A stretch of DNA of 64,000 nucleotides. It comes from DIGJ01 sp041821315 (GTDB lineage: Bacteria > Bacillota > Clostridia > Lachnospirales > Lachnospiraceae). The position numbers were made by a program, and so were the translations under genes. The notes below the pieces were generated by a model that was not told the origin of the DNA, did no database searches, and saw only the letters and a program-made list of their open reading frames with translations. How positions within the stretch are numbered: the first letter of the stretch is position 1; each line of letters begins with the position of its first letter. The stretch is from NCBI GenBank assembly GCA_041821315.1, contig JBGUEO010000004.1, forward strand, positions 118,126 through 182,125. Reading direction: 5' to 3'. Of the stretch, positions 27,499 through 37,955 are shown piece by piece.

Positions 27499-27640
27499 TT
27501 GGTGATTGAAATTTTTTGCGGTCGGTTTCAATCGTCAAATACAGAATTTGTAGTTGTCTTGGTTCTTGAAAACGACGTACCTACTGATGAATATTGCATT
27601 TATGGCTGATCTAATCGTGGGAAGATATGAAAGAAGGACA

Positions 27641-27851
27641 CAAAAACAGGGATAGGTATTCCTGTTCTTGAATAGAAACATGCAGAGTCTAGAAACATCA
27701 ATCGCATGAACACTACGCAGAACCTCAAGGCAACGAAAATTCACTCGTGTGGGAGTAAATTTTCGTTAGAGTTTCAGCTTCGTATGCTAAAATGACTGTT
27801 TCACGGCTCTGTATGTTTCTATTCAAGATGTAGGTAATCGAACTGTTTTTG
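27641..27851 (+). ncRNA. Structured repeat core, copy 2
   Basis: The same 211-nt core as copy 1, displaced by 353 bp and identical where compared, so it adds copy number but no covariation. Confidence 0.6.
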
Positions 27852-27993
27852 TTGGTGATTGAAATTTTTTGCGGTCGGTTTCAATCGTCAAATACAGAAT
27901 TTGTAGTTGTCTTGGTTCTTGAAAACGACGTACCTACTGATGAATATTGCATTTATGGCTGATCTAATCGTGGGAAGATATGAAAGAAGGACA

Positions 27994-28204
27994 CAAAAAC
28001 AGGGATAGGTATTCCTGTTCTTGAATAGAAACATGCAGAGTCTAGAAACATCAATCGCATGAACACTACGCAGAACCTCAAGGCAACGAAAATTCACTCG
28101 TGTGGGAGTAAATTTTCGTTAGAGTTTCAGCTTCGTATGCTAAAATGACTGTTTCACGGCTCTGTATGTTTCTATTCAAGATGTAGGTAATCGAACTGTT
28201 TTTG
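27994..28204 (+). ncRNA. Structured repeat core, copy 3
   Basis: The same core displaced by 706 bp. The 3' flank after 28222 differs from copies 1 and 2 (TTCACTGTCTG rather than TTTGCGGTCGG), closer to the flank of the 42.5-kb copy, so copy 3 probably keeps the ancestral junction. Confidence 0.6.
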
Positions 28205-28397
28205 TTGGTGATTGAAATTTTTCACTGTCTGATTACTTAAGTAGAACAGTTTGGAAGGAATAGTGTATAAACAGAGTAATAATAAACCAATATTGAAAAT
28301 TAATCCATATTATTTACACTTTACTAAAGGTATAATTACGTCACAGGCAATTTTAAGCCAGTAACTGTAAAGCAAGTAAAAAGGAGAGCGAGAAACT

Positions 28398-30412
28398 ATG
28401 TTAAAATAACGTTTATTAGCAAGTCTTTTAGCCGGAATTATGGTAGCATCCAGTTTTGCCCCGCTGCTAGCCAATGCCACTGTTGTAGAAACAGAAGGTC
28501 AAACCGAGTTAAAAGTAGTAACAACACCAATTGAGAGTTCCAAAAGTACCACTGGGAATCCGTTGGTAGGTTTTAATGCAACTGGGGATCGTACTTACAG
28601 CGGGGACCCGGCAGCCTTTGTGGATGGAGATACGGTGTATTTCTATACCGGTCACGATACTGCAACCAGTGAAAGCTATGTCATACCTGAATGGCAATGC
28701 TATTCTTCCAAAGATATGATGAACTGGACTTATGAAGGAGTTATCCTGAAAGCTTCCAATATCAGCTGGGCAAGGGATATAACCGCTGCATGGGCAGGAT
28801 AGGTTGCATAACACTATAACAGCACCGCTAGAAAAAATCAGTACTATTTCTATTACTGTACATGGGATAAAACAGATTCTGGAAAACAGTCCATTGGTGT
28901 AGCCGTTTCTGACGGTCCTACTGGACCGTTTGTTGATAAAGGAACTCTGATCGTAAAGGGTTCTTTCACTTCGGATGAATCAAGTACCTGGAATGATGTT
29001 GATCCTACTGTTTGGGTGGAAGATGATACAAATGGTGAGGAACATCGTTATCTGTGCCGAAGAATTTACCTTCAACGCAGATGGCAGTATTGATTCAATT
29101 CCAGAAACTGCATCCGGTATCAGTGGAACTACTACACAGATTCTGAGCAATGAAAAGCTGATACTTAGCCATGCGAACTTTATAAACTTTGGAGTAGATT
29201 CTGCGTATCCATACAATGATATTAAAGTTAGTTTTGACAACAATACTGATCAGGCAGATTCTGATAAATGTACTTTCTCACTGGGTATTGATCCTACAGA
29301 TGCATCCCCTTATTCTATTTCAGAAAGCACTGCCAATACAAACTATTTGATTGGGGAATCCATTGACTTAAGTGACTTGAAAGTAATTGCAACCTATTTC
29401 AACGGTACAACCAAAGAAATTACTACATATACCACAAATATGTCGTTAATTGATATGTCGATTGCCGGCTCGAAGACGTTGACAATCACCTATACACAAG
29501 AGGGTACTACAAGAACGTTTGATATTGTAATTACGGTTAAGAAATCGATTGTTAATAATGTAATTGCTGCAGAATATGATATGTCTTATGATGAAACTAA
29601 ATTAAAAGATATCTCTGGTAACGGAAATGATGCAAAGCTTAATGGAACTTACAGTTTTAGCGACAATGCCCTAGTTTTAGGCGGAGATGGCTATGTTGAG
29701 CTTCCACTTGCCATTTCTCAGACACTTACCGACACAGAAAATTTTACAATTAGGTCTAAATTTACCAAAGCTTCCGATGTCGGTGTAAGCTGGCTGTTTA
29801 ACATTGGCTCCATTGCTTCTAGTTCAGGTGCAAATTACCTTTTCTTTTGTCCTGACTGCTATTCAGGAATATACCGTAACACTGGTAGTATCCACTGGTG
29901 GTGTTGTAGCCTTGTACCTTGATGGAACGCTGATTAATTCTAAATCAAGCGGTTATAATATGACTGAAATTATAAATAACGGTACTACAAACGATGTTCT
30001 TGGCTGGATTGGTAAATCCTGTTGAAGTGGAGATCCACTCTATAAGGGTACTATCAGTTCATTTGCGATATATAATAAAGCACTGACTGCAGAGGAAGTG
30101 GTAAACCCTCCAATATATACGCCAGAACCAACGCCAAGCCCAACGCCAACTTCAACGCCTATACCTACTACAAATCCTTCAGCACCAATTACAGTAAATC
30201 GTCCTTCAGCAACACCTTCAGTGACGGCTCCCGTAAAGGTAAGTGGTGCGAAAGCAAAGAAGAGTACAACATCCAACATCATTTTATACTGGAATAAAGT
30301 AAGTGATGTAAACGGATATCTTGTTCAGAGATACGATACAACAAAGAGTACCTGGACAACAGAAAGAGATATTACTTCCGAGTTCGGGGTTATAAAAAAA
30401 TCGGCAACGTAA
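28398..30412 (+). pseudogene. Decayed GH43 glycosidase gene (LamG, Ig-like, Fn3 modules)
   Basis: A good AAGGAGAG site precedes ATG 28398, but codon 4 is TAA (28407). Reading on gives a signal peptide (LLASLLAGIMVASSFAPLLA), a GH43 start (TYSGDPAAFVDGDTVYFYTG), stops TAG 28800 and TAA 28809, then more GH43 (DPTVWVEDDTNGEEHRYL). Near 29050 the frame changes and the rest of the catalytic domain is missing. Then come an Ig-like domain, a LamG domain (DISGNGNDAKLNGTYSF), another frame change near 29840-29900, a TGA at 30023 where Trp is expected, a Pro/Thr linker (30098-30200) and the start of an Fn3 domain. At least four stops and two frame changes exclude function. It is modularly akin to the intact neighbour. 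Confidence 0.9.
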
Positions 30413-30884
30413 CTATCTATAGCGCTTTCTCCACTGGGAAAAAGCAAAATAAGCTACGGAACAAACATATTATGAAATTGATGAAACCAAAGATCTGAAT
30501 CTAATAGAAATGTGTGCAAAAATGTTTCAAGTTTATGTAAATAAAAAAACTGATATAAGATAATAAATAAGTTTTTAGGCAGAGCCAGTTTCATCGGTTC
30601 TGCCTTTGTTTGAATAAATAATTATACCTATAAGGAAAAAACAAACTAATTTCGCAAAAAAAATAAACTTATTTTTCAAGCATAAAAATAATAAAAATAG
30701 TTTAGTAAAAAAACACACAAATCCCATAAATTAATTAATTTTTTTGTCTGGACATCAGTGTATAATAAAGGTGTACTCAATTTTTTGTGAAAAAGTGGGT
30801 GATTTTTTAAATATGAAGTCAGAAAGCCTTATAAAATGGGTGCTGAAGATTCCGAGAGTTATTATTATTTTATAGGAGGGAAAA
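30413..30884 (+). other. Intergenic region with terminator, no gene
   Basis: 472 nt between the decayed and intact GH43 genes. A terminator (AGGCAGAGCC/GGTTCTGCCT, 30577-30586 with 30596-30605) marks the old 3' end of the pseudogene, whose Fn3 remnants probably continue to about 30500. TATAAT at 30761-30766 may be the -10 box of the next gene; its -35 is weak. Nothing else is seen. Confidence 0.6.
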
Positions 30885-33800
30885 ATGGGGATAACAGGAA
30901 AAAAGAAAAAAGAGTTTAGTATGAAGTGTAACTTGAAAAAAGGAATAGCACTAGGTCTGGCTATTTTACTGGCTATGACTAGCGCACTTGCGAATACCTT
31001 TGTAAACAATGTAGCAAAAGCGGCTACTGGTCCATCTGTAATTTTGCATTATGATATGTCAAGAGATACCGATGGTACCATAAAGGATATATCAGGTAAT
31101 GATCATAACGGAACGATTCCAAATGCTTCGGGCGTTTCATACGGCACCTTGGGAGGCGATGATTATGTAACCTTATCGGGCGGTTCTGCTATCGAAGTTG
31201 CGACAGCTGGTTATATTACGATTCCAAATGGAACCATTGCATCCGATGCAACATCCATCACCGTATCTATGATTACGAAAAGCAAAATGGGTGTGAAAGC
31301 AGGATGGTTATGGGCGTTGGGTCAGGATAATGCCGGAACTGGTAAATGCAACTATATCTATGTAACACCTCGTTCTTATCAAGAGGAATACTTAAGAGCA
31401 GGAATCACTGGAAATAATTCTGATGGGGATACGTCTATCATAGTAGATACGTCTGAACTTACGCCCAATGTATGGTCCGTAGTAACGGTAACTTATCAGG
31501 AAATAGTCGGTGGAGCAGGAACCCTTACCCTTTATTGTGATGGGGTTAAGATTGGACAAACCGCATTCGATGAATGTAATTTTGCCAAGTTATTTAGCAG
31601 CACGGACAGTATAGATGGATATATTGGAAAATCCTTTTGGAATGATCCATATTATCAGGGAGACATTTCAGACTTTATTATCTATGATGGTGCAATGACA
31701 GAGGAACAAGTTACAGATTTAACACAGAAATCAAACCAATCGATCGCACGGATGAATGAAAGTACAAATTTAATTCTTAATTATGATATGACTGTTGGAA
31801 CGAATGCCAGCAGTGAAGAAGTCTTAAAAGACATATCTGGTAACGGAAAAGATGCCGTGTTGAAAGGAACCTATACAAAAGCAACAGATGGCACAGATGC
31901 AATCCTGTCCTTATCAGGTGGATTAAGTGACAGTGCAAGTGCAGGTTATGCAGTGATACCGGATGGAACTTTTCCAACAACCTTGAAAAATGTATCCGCA
32001 ACTATCGATATAAGGCTGACAGCTGAAAATGCAATTACATGGGCTTGGGGACTTGGAAGTGATTCTAATAAGAACTTCTATGTTGCACCTAAATCTCCTC
32101 ACGGCAATGTATTGCTAGCTGGCATCAAGAATTCAGATGAAGTTAGTGCTTCCGATACCACAGCTCTAGAGCAGAATGTATGGTCTTCTATTACAGCAAC
32201 CTTTGCAGAGGATGGAACTTTAGCCTTATATAAAAATGGTAAGTTAGTGAGTAAAATAGCAACAACCAATATAACTACATTTGGTGAATTATTTACGGCA
32301 GGGGATGGGTTTGATGGATATATTGGAAAATCCTTCTGGCCTGATCCATATTTCCAGGGAGATATCAAAGAATTCAAAGTGTATAATAAAGCACTGTCTT
32401 ATGATGAAGTTACCGCATACTACTATGACGGAAAAGATTCATCTGTACTTCAAACAAGCATTGAAGAAGCAGCAGATGCACTTACTTTAGGCGAAATTAG
32501 CAGTATTCAGGATGATATGACTTTACCAACGACAGGAATTAACAATACTACAATCAGCTACTCATCCAGTGATCCAGCTACGATTGCGGTAGACGGACAG
32601 GTTAATCGTCCTGATACGGGGAACGGAAATAAAATGGTTACATTAACCGCTATGGTTTCTTTACTTGGGCAATCAGTTACGAAGACCTTTGATGTAACAG
32701 TACTAGAGAGTAATGCGGAAGAGGATATTAAGATTGCAAAAGAGACATTTACAGTGGATGCGTTGGAACGTCTGGTTATTAACGATGTGACATTGCCAAC
32801 GACCACATCCAAAAAAAATGTAACGGTATCCTGGACATCTAATGATCCGGCACATATGACAAAGGATGGAAATGTTGAACGACCATATGCTGGAAATGAG
32901 GATGCAAAAGTTACTATGACAGCAACTTTTGCTACTATAGGTTCTACTGCAACGGCAACGAAAAAGTTTGATGTTACCGTTCGTGCAGGGCTGTCCGATG
33001 ATGATCTTGCAGGTTATGTATATGCAAATTTCTCAATGGATAATGGAAAAGATGTGCAGCAGGTACATATGCAACTCAGTGAAGATGGTTTACATTGGAA
33101 AGCATTAAACGGTAATGATCCTCTCTATGAAATTAACCAATCATTGTATCCAGTAGAAGGAACTGACCAAGGTATCAGGGATCCATACTTAATCCGTGGT
33201 GTTGGAGAAAATAGCGATAAAGTTTGGTTATTGGCAACGGACTTAAATACAATGCAGGAGAAATACGGCGGAAATCTTGCTACTAGTACAGTGGGTAATT
33301 GGGGTGCTATGGCAAATTCTGGAAGCAAGAATATGTTTGTTTGGGAGACAACGGACTGGGTTAATTGGGAAAGAAGATGGATTGACGTAGGAACTGAAAT
33401 CAAAGCGGGTGCGGTATGGGCACCAGAGGCAATTTATAATCCAGAAAAGGATAATTATCTCGTATATTGGTCAGCTCGTGTTAAGTCAGATAATTTTTAT
33501 GAAAACCGTATTTACTGTAATGAAACAAAAGATTTTAAGACTTTTGGACCTACAAAACTTTATGTGGATGAAGATTACACTTGTATTGATGCTTCTCAAC
33601 TTTCAGTAAAAGAGGGAGAAAGCATAAAATACTATCGTCTGATTAAAGATGAAAGAGATAACCATATCAATGTTGAAGTATCCGATACATTATTAGATCC
33701 TAACATAGATTACTCTTCTTCTAACCCACTAGCGAAAGAGGTTGGCGATAAACCTGCAAATCAGGCTACAGGAAGTCATTTCACACCAATATCCAATACA

Positions 33801-34925
33801 ACATTAGCTAGCTATAAAGGGTACTATGAAGGTGCAACTTTATTCAAATATTTTGACCGCGATGAATACTGTATCATGGTAGATGAATACGGCGGAAAGA
33901 TGAGACGTTATATACCATTTATAACGAAAGACTTGTCAAAGCCAGATAGTATTCTGCCTGTTGCTGACGGAGAATACTCTATGGATCTTGGATGTCACGG
34001 TACCATGATTCCAATTACATTAAAAGAGTATAACACATTAATTAAAACGTATAATCAGGATACTTTAAAGACTGCATATCGTTCTATTAATTATATTGAA
34101 GCAGATAAACGGGCATTGAATGATACATTGGCATCTGCAAAAGAACTAAAAGAAGGAGATTATACAGCAGGCAGTTATCAGATGTTAGAATCTGCAATGA
34201 CAGTTGCAAATGGCTTCGTGGCAGATAAGAGTGCGTCATCTGTAGATGTAGCAAAATCAATATCTTCTATTCAGAATGCAGTAAAAGCATTAGTAAAAAA
34301 ATCGGATACGGGATCCACAGATTTTTATGGACCAGTTACGACACCAAAACCAACGGCTACACCTGTGCCAGCACCTAAAAAAACAAGCAAAGTAAAAGCA
34401 AAGAATCAGACCACATCTACGATAAAATTAAAGTGGAGCAAGGTAAGTGACATAACGGGCTATTATATTGAAAAACTTAACACAGCGAAGAATCAGTGGA
34501 CACAGGTAGCAAAGATAACCTCTAATGTGGCATCTTATGTTGTAACTGATTTAAAAACAGCTACGGATTACACCTTCCGTATTACAGCATATAAAGAAGG
34601 GGAGGAGGAAATAAAGGGTGCAAGTACCATTATTAAGACAACAACTGCTGCAAAGAATACAAAGATGAAGGTGAAGAAGTCTGGCACTAAGGCGAAAATC
34701 ACATGGACTAAAGTAAGAGGTGCAGATGGCTATGCAATCTTTATTAAGACTGGAACTGGAAAATATGTGCAGGTTAAGAAAATTAAGAGTGCGAAAACGC
34801 TGAAGTACACAAGGAAGGGGCTTAAGAAAGGGAAAAAATACACCTTTAAAGTCGTAAGCTATGTTAATTCTCCATCAGGTCGGGTATACAGTGCTACTTC
34901 TAATAAGATAAAGATTAAATACTAG
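30885..34925 (+). CDS. Large secreted GH43-type glycosidase (1346 aa)
   Basis: A modular extracellular enzyme. Signal peptide about residues 15-47. Two LamG/concanavalin-like domains follow (about 50-285 and 300-510), each with D(I)SGN(G/D) at the start and GDIxxFxxY at the end. Two atrophied bacterial Ig-like repeats (about 520-705) come next. The GH43 five-bladed domain (about 710-1060) carries RDPYLIRG, VWAPEAIYNPEKDNYLVYWSA and YYEGATLFKYFDRD, consistent with the arabinanase/arabinofuranosidase branch. A FIVAR-like helical segment (about 1065-1145), a Pro-rich linker and two Fn3 domains end the protein. No sortase or S-layer anchor is seen. Likely role: cutting arabinan side chains outside the cell, feeding the importer downstream. 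Confidence 0.88.
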   Translation: MGITGKKKKEFSMKCNLKKGIALGLAILLAMTSALANTFVNNVAKAATGPSVILHYDMSRDTDGTIKDISGNDHNGTIPNASGVSYGTLGGDDYVTLSGGSAIEVATAGYITIPNGTIASDATSITVSMITKSKMGVKAGWLWALGQDNAGTGKCNYIYVTPRSYQEEYLRAGITGNNSDGDTSIIVDTSELTPNVWSVVTVTYQEIVGGAGTLTLYCDGVKIGQTAFDECNFAKLFSSTDSIDGYIGKSFWNDPYYQGDISDFIIYDGAMTEEQVTDLTQKSNQSIARMNESTNLILNYDMTVGTNASSEEVLKDISGNGKDAVLKGTYTKATDGTDAILSLSGGLSDSASAGYAVIPDGTFPTTLKNVSATIDIRLTAENAITWAWGLGSDSNKNFYVAPKSPHGNVLLAGIKNSDEVSASDTTALEQNVWSSITATFAEDGTLALYKNGKLVSKIATTNITTFGELFTAGDGFDGYIGKSFWPDPYFQGDIKEFKVYNKALSYDEVTAYYYDGKDSSVLQTSIEEAADALTLGEISSIQDDMTLPTTGINNTTISYSSSDPATIAVDGQVNRPDTGNGNKMVTLTAMVSLLGQSVTKTFDVTVLESNAEEDIKIAKETFTVDALERLVINDVTLPTTTSKKNVTVSWTSNDPAHMTKDGNVERPYAGNEDAKVTMTATFATIGSTATATKKFDVTVRAGLSDDDLAGYVYANFSMDNGKDVQQVHMQLSEDGLHWKALNGNDPLYEINQSLYPVEGTDQGIRDPYLIRGVGENSDKVWLLATDLNTMQEKYGGNLATSTVGNWGAMANSGSKNMFVWETTDWVNWERRWIDVGTEIKAGAVWAPEAIYNPEKDNYLVYWSARVKSDNFYENRIYCNETKDFKTFGPTKLYVDEDYTCIDASQLSVKEGESIKYYRLIKDERDNHINVEVSDTLLDPNIDYSSSNPLAKEVGDKPANQATGSHFTPISNTTLASYKGYYEGATLFKYFDRDEYCIMVDEYGGKMRRYIPFITKDLSKPDSILPVADGEYSMDLGCHGTMIPITLKEYNTLIKTYNQDTLKTAYRSINYIEADKRALNDTLASAKELKEGDYTAGSYQMLESAMTVANGFVADKSASSVDVAKSISSIQNAVKALVKKSDTGSTDFYGPVTTPKPTATPVPAPKKTSKVKAKNQTTSTIKLKWSKVSDITGYYIEKLNTAKNQWTQVAKITSNVASYVVTDLKTATDYTFRITAYKEGEEEIKGASTIIKTTTAAKNTKMKVKKSGTKAKITWTKVRGADGYAIFIKTGTGKYVQVKKIKSAKTLKYTRKGLKKGKKYTFKVVSYVNSPSGRVYSATSNKIKIKY

Positions 34926-35430
34926 AATAATATATTTTAAATGACTCATAATATAAGCATATGGACGAAGTACTCCAAGAATCGTTAGTGTATTGATGAC
35001 TTATAAAATGGAGGGATGAAATTCCAGGTGTAGGTAATTACCAGTTATTTAGAAACGTTGTACCAGTTTTTACAAATTTTTATAAAAACTACATGAGTGT
35101 TAAAACTACTCCATGGGTGTGCTGCTGTCAAGTGGAACACTGAATAATTAAAAAGTTTTTCTACCGCCAGTTGCTAATGACTGGCGGTATTTTTATGTCG
35201 TTAAAATATATTTGCTATAACTGTTTCAGGTTTTTCAGTATCTATGTTATTAATATTAGAAGATGTACTATCTGGATGGTTATAAGAACATTTATTTTGT
35301 AAACTTTAATCCTGAATTATTTGAGTACCCAGTTAAAGGCTTAGTGGTTATTGTGGTGAATTATTTGCTTAAAAATGTAGTAACAGAGAAAGCGAGATAC
35401 CCTACAAACTACAGAGACTAAAAATTCTAA
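34926..35430 (+). other. Intergenic region with terminator hairpin, no gene
   Basis: About 500 nt without a credible open frame. A hairpin TACCGCCAG/CTGGCGGTA (35162-35170 with 35181-35189) followed by TTTTT is a terminator for the GH43 gene and can act in both directions. No repeat copy or mobile gene is visible. Confidence 0.7.
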
Positions 35431-35711
35431 TTGACATAAATGTGTACAATGTATATAATAAAAACAAATAGGGACACGTGTACGCAAGTAAAAACAAACA
35501 ATGCGACACTCTATTTAAAATGTTCTTTCATTTTTAGATAGATAATAAAAATGATAAAGGAGGTAAAAAAGAATATCTCAACGATTCTCTCTCCGGCAAG
35601 AGATTTCGAGAATCATCAAGATATGCAATAAGAATATTGTAAATTATTTATCGTGAAATGTAAAGATTACTTTTGGAACGCGTTGAATTTGCTTAGAAAA
35701 AAGGAGTTAAT
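35431..35711 (+). promoter_or_regulatory. Promoter and 245-nt structured leader of the sugar importer operon
   Basis: A consensus promoter TTGACA (35431-35436), 17 bp, TATAAT (35454-35459). The long leader holds a nested hairpin near 35574-35625: ATATCT/AGATAT outside, GATTCTC/GAGAATC, then TCT/AGA around CCGGCA. At 35673-35688 TTGGAACGCGTTGAA contains the palindrome AACGCGTT and resembles a LacI-family or cre-like operator, a plausible site for the LacI-type regulator encoded at 40350. An AAAGGAGG at 35556-35563 has no start codon after it. Confidence 0.6.
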
Positions 35712-36998
35712 ATGAAAAAAAGGAAGTTATTAAGTAGTATTTTAGTAATCGCTATGACGGGTTCTTTACTAGCAGGGTGTGGAAACTCTAAAACAACTAA
35801 GACGCCAACAACAGCAAGTGATAGTACAGATGAAGCAATAACACTTGATTTTTGGAATGTGTTTACCGGTTCTGATGGCGATATTTTACGGGAAATTGTA
35901 GATAACTATAATAAAACAAATACGGATAATATAACAATTAACATGGATGTTATGCCAAATGATACTCTTCAGCAGAAACTTCCGGCAGCAATTGCTACAG
36001 ATACAGCACCTGATTTTGTACTATTTGGAGTAGAAAACATTGCTTCGTATGTAGATAATGATTCGCTAGAAGATATCAGTGATTTTTGGGATACAGAGGG
36101 AGTTGATAAAACAAATTTTCTTGAGAATGTTGTTGATTTATCTTACATAGATGGGAAGTGCTATGGATCACCAATGCAGTATAATGTTCAATATTTGTAT
36201 TGGAATAAAGATTTATTTGAAGCAGCAGGATTGGATCCAGATACAGCACCAACTACGATGGATGAGTTAGCGGATTATGCAGTAAAACTTACGGATGAAT
36301 CCAAGAATCAATATGGTCTTGCGCTTCCAACAAGTGCAACATATATGCAGTTTTTATGGGCAAATGGTGGTGATGCGGATGATACGGTATCCAATAAAAA
36401 TTTACTTGATTCTGAAAATAATAAAAAAACATTGGAATGGATGCAAGATCTTACAGTGAATAAAAAGGTAAGCCCGATGAACCTTACTGGATCGGATGCT
36501 GACACTATGCTTCAGGCGGGACAAATTGCTATGTATATGAGTGGACCGTGGCAGATAAATGGACTGAGAGAAGCTGGTATTAATTTTGGCATTGCATCTT
36601 GTGTATCTGGTAGCGATGGAGCCTATTCTCCTGCTGGTGGATGTAGTTATGTAATACCAAAAGGAATCGAAGATAAGAAAAAAGAAGCGGTATATAAGTT
36701 TATGAAGTATTGGTTGTCTGATAATATTTTGAAAGAATGGTCACAGAAGAATGGGTTTCCGGTTTGGTCTAAAACGTTGCTAGAAGATGCAGATATCAAA
36801 AGCGATGAGGTACTAAACTCTATTTCGGAAGCAACTTCGATTGGACGTTCCTATAATCTCGGTTATCCATTGGCAAGTCAGATTGATAATGATGTAATGA
36901 TACCAATGTTTGAAAAGGTTATTACGGGTGCATCAACGCCTGAAGATGCTCTTTTAGAAGCATCATTAGCGATGGATAAAGTCTTAACTAGCAATTAA
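35712..36998 (+). CDS. ABC sugar transporter solute-binding lipoprotein
   Basis: A 428-residue family-1 extracellular solute-binding protein. Signal peptide with lipobox LLAGCG (Cys near residue 23), then the MalE-like two-lobe fold: ITLDFWNVFTGSDGDILREIVDNYN and LPAAIATDTAPDFVLFGVENIASYVD in the N lobe, and MYMSGPWQINGLREAGINFGIASC in the C lobe. Two permeases follow, with no ATPase gene, so it must use a shared ATPase such as MsmK encoded elsewhere. Context (GH43, GH51) suggests that arabino-oligosaccharides are carried. Confidence 0.92.
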   Translation: MKKRKLLSSILVIAMTGSLLAGCGNSKTTKTPTTASDSTDEAITLDFWNVFTGSDGDILREIVDNYNKTNTDNITINMDVMPNDTLQQKLPAAIATDTAPDFVLFGVENIASYVDNDSLEDISDFWDTEGVDKTNFLENVVDLSYIDGKCYGSPMQYNVQYLYWNKDLFEAAGLDPDTAPTTMDELADYAVKLTDESKNQYGLALPTSATYMQFLWANGGDADDTVSNKNLLDSENNKKTLEWMQDLTVNKKVSPMNLTGSDADTMLQAGQIAMYMSGPWQINGLREAGINFGIASCVSGSDGAYSPAGGCSYVIPKGIEDKKKEAVYKFMKYWLSDNILKEWSQKNGFPVWSKTLLEDADIKSDEVLNSISEATSIGRSYNLGYPLASQIDNDVMIPMFEKVITGASTPEDALLEASLAMDKVLTSN

Positions 36999-37058
36999 AT
37001 AAGGGTTAAAGAATCTTGGTAGTTTTATCAAGATTCTTTAACAAAAGGAGTTTTTAAC

Positions 37059-37955
37059 ATGAATAAAAAGTATCATCCAGCGACGCAGAAAAGTGCATAC
37101 TTGTTTATATTACCTTCACTTATTATCTTGACGGTTTTTGTTTTCATTCCGTTAATTGCATCCTTTGTAATTAGCGTATTAAATATAAACATTTTTATGA
37201 ACGATATTTCTTTTGCAGGCTTAACAAATTTCGGAAAAATGTTGGGCGACAAGAGAGTGAGCAATGCGACATTAAATACTTTGTATTTTACGTTGTTTGA
37301 AGTGCCTTTGCAGATTGCGCTTGCATTGCTTTTAACAATGTTTGTATCTAAGAATAATAAGTATACAAAAGCATTAAGAGCAATTTATTATTTACCGTTT
37401 ATTTGTTCTATGACTGCGATAGGAATTGTATGGTCAATGATGTTAGATCCTAATCTTGGAATGGTACCTTATGTATTAAAAAAAGTGGGATTTGAAACAA
37501 TTTCGTTTTTAAAAGATCCAAATTTGGCAATGCCGACAGTAATTGCGGTAACGGCATGGAAAGGATTTGGTTATACGTTGACGCTTATGGTAGCTGCAGT
37601 TTTAAATATACCTGAATCCTTGTATGAAGCCGCAAAAATGGATGGAGCAGGTGCGTGGAAACAATTTACTAAAATAACAATACCAAGTATTATGCCAACT
37701 ATTAATTTTTGCATTGTTACAACGACCATCGCCTCTTTGCAGGTTTTTGACCAAACGTATGTTATGACGCAGGGGGGACCACTTAATAAGACAGAAACAT
37801 TAGTTCAATACATCTATGATAGAGGGTTTCAAACAGCTCCATATGATCTAGGTTATGCATCGGCTATTTCCGTTTATTTATTTATTATTGTTGCAATAAT
37901 TACATTTATTTTAAGAAGTTTTGTACTGAAAAGAGGTGAACAGGAGAATGCTTAA
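37059..37955 (+). CDS. ABC sugar transporter permease (MalF-like)
   Basis: A 298-residue membrane protein with six helices. The EAA loop is EAAKMDGAGAWKQFTKITIPSI (named by its start at ESLYEAAKMDGA), which contacts the ATPase. MalF-type signatures SAYLFILPSLIILTVFVFIPL and VFDQTYVMTQGGP are visible. It follows the binding protein by 60 nt and overlaps the next permease by 8 nt, so all three are one operon. Confidence 0.95.
   Translation: MNKKYHPATQKSAYLFILPSLIILTVFVFIPLIASFVISVLNINIFMNDISFAGLTNFGKMLGDKRVSNATLNTLYFTLFEVPLQIALALLLTMFVSKNNKYTKALRAIYYLPFICSMTAIGIVWSMMLDPNLGMVPYVLKKVGFETISFLKDPNLAMPTVIAVTAWKGFGYTLTLMVAAVLNIPESLYEAAKMDGAGAWKQFTKITIPSIMPTINFCIVTTTIASLQVFDQTYVMTQGGPLNKTETLVQYIYDRGFQTAPYDLGYASAISVYLFIIVAIITFILRSFVLKRGEQENA

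Larger units (their letters stand above)
27254..28222 (+). repeat. Tandem array: three near-identical copies, 353-bp period
   Basis: The unit starting GGGAAGATATGAAAG occurs at 27266, 27619 and 27972, exactly 353 bp apart; every stretch I compared by eye is identical. Copy 3 diverges after 28222, losing the last third of the unit. Upstream of copy 1 the bases TCAACGGAC (27255-27263) also begin the related copy at 42484, so the original 5' edge is near 27254. Each unit contains a 210-nt foldable core (listed separately). The array fills the gap between the LiaF-like gene and the decayed GH43 gene. The only open frames are two identical 69-codon minus-strand frames inside the repeat, not credible as genes. 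Confidence 0.9.

Noticed and set aside
27535..28097. Two identical 69-codon minus-strand frames (27535-27744 and 27888-28097)
   Set aside because: They lie in the tandem repeat, have no ribosome site, and their reading frame is not kept in the diverged copies; the repeat's selection acts on base pairing instead.
27254..28222. Tandem repeat as CRISPR array or mobile-element insertion
   Set aside because: Units of 353 bp with no spacer variation are not CRISPR; no transposase, terminal inverted repeats or target duplication is visible.
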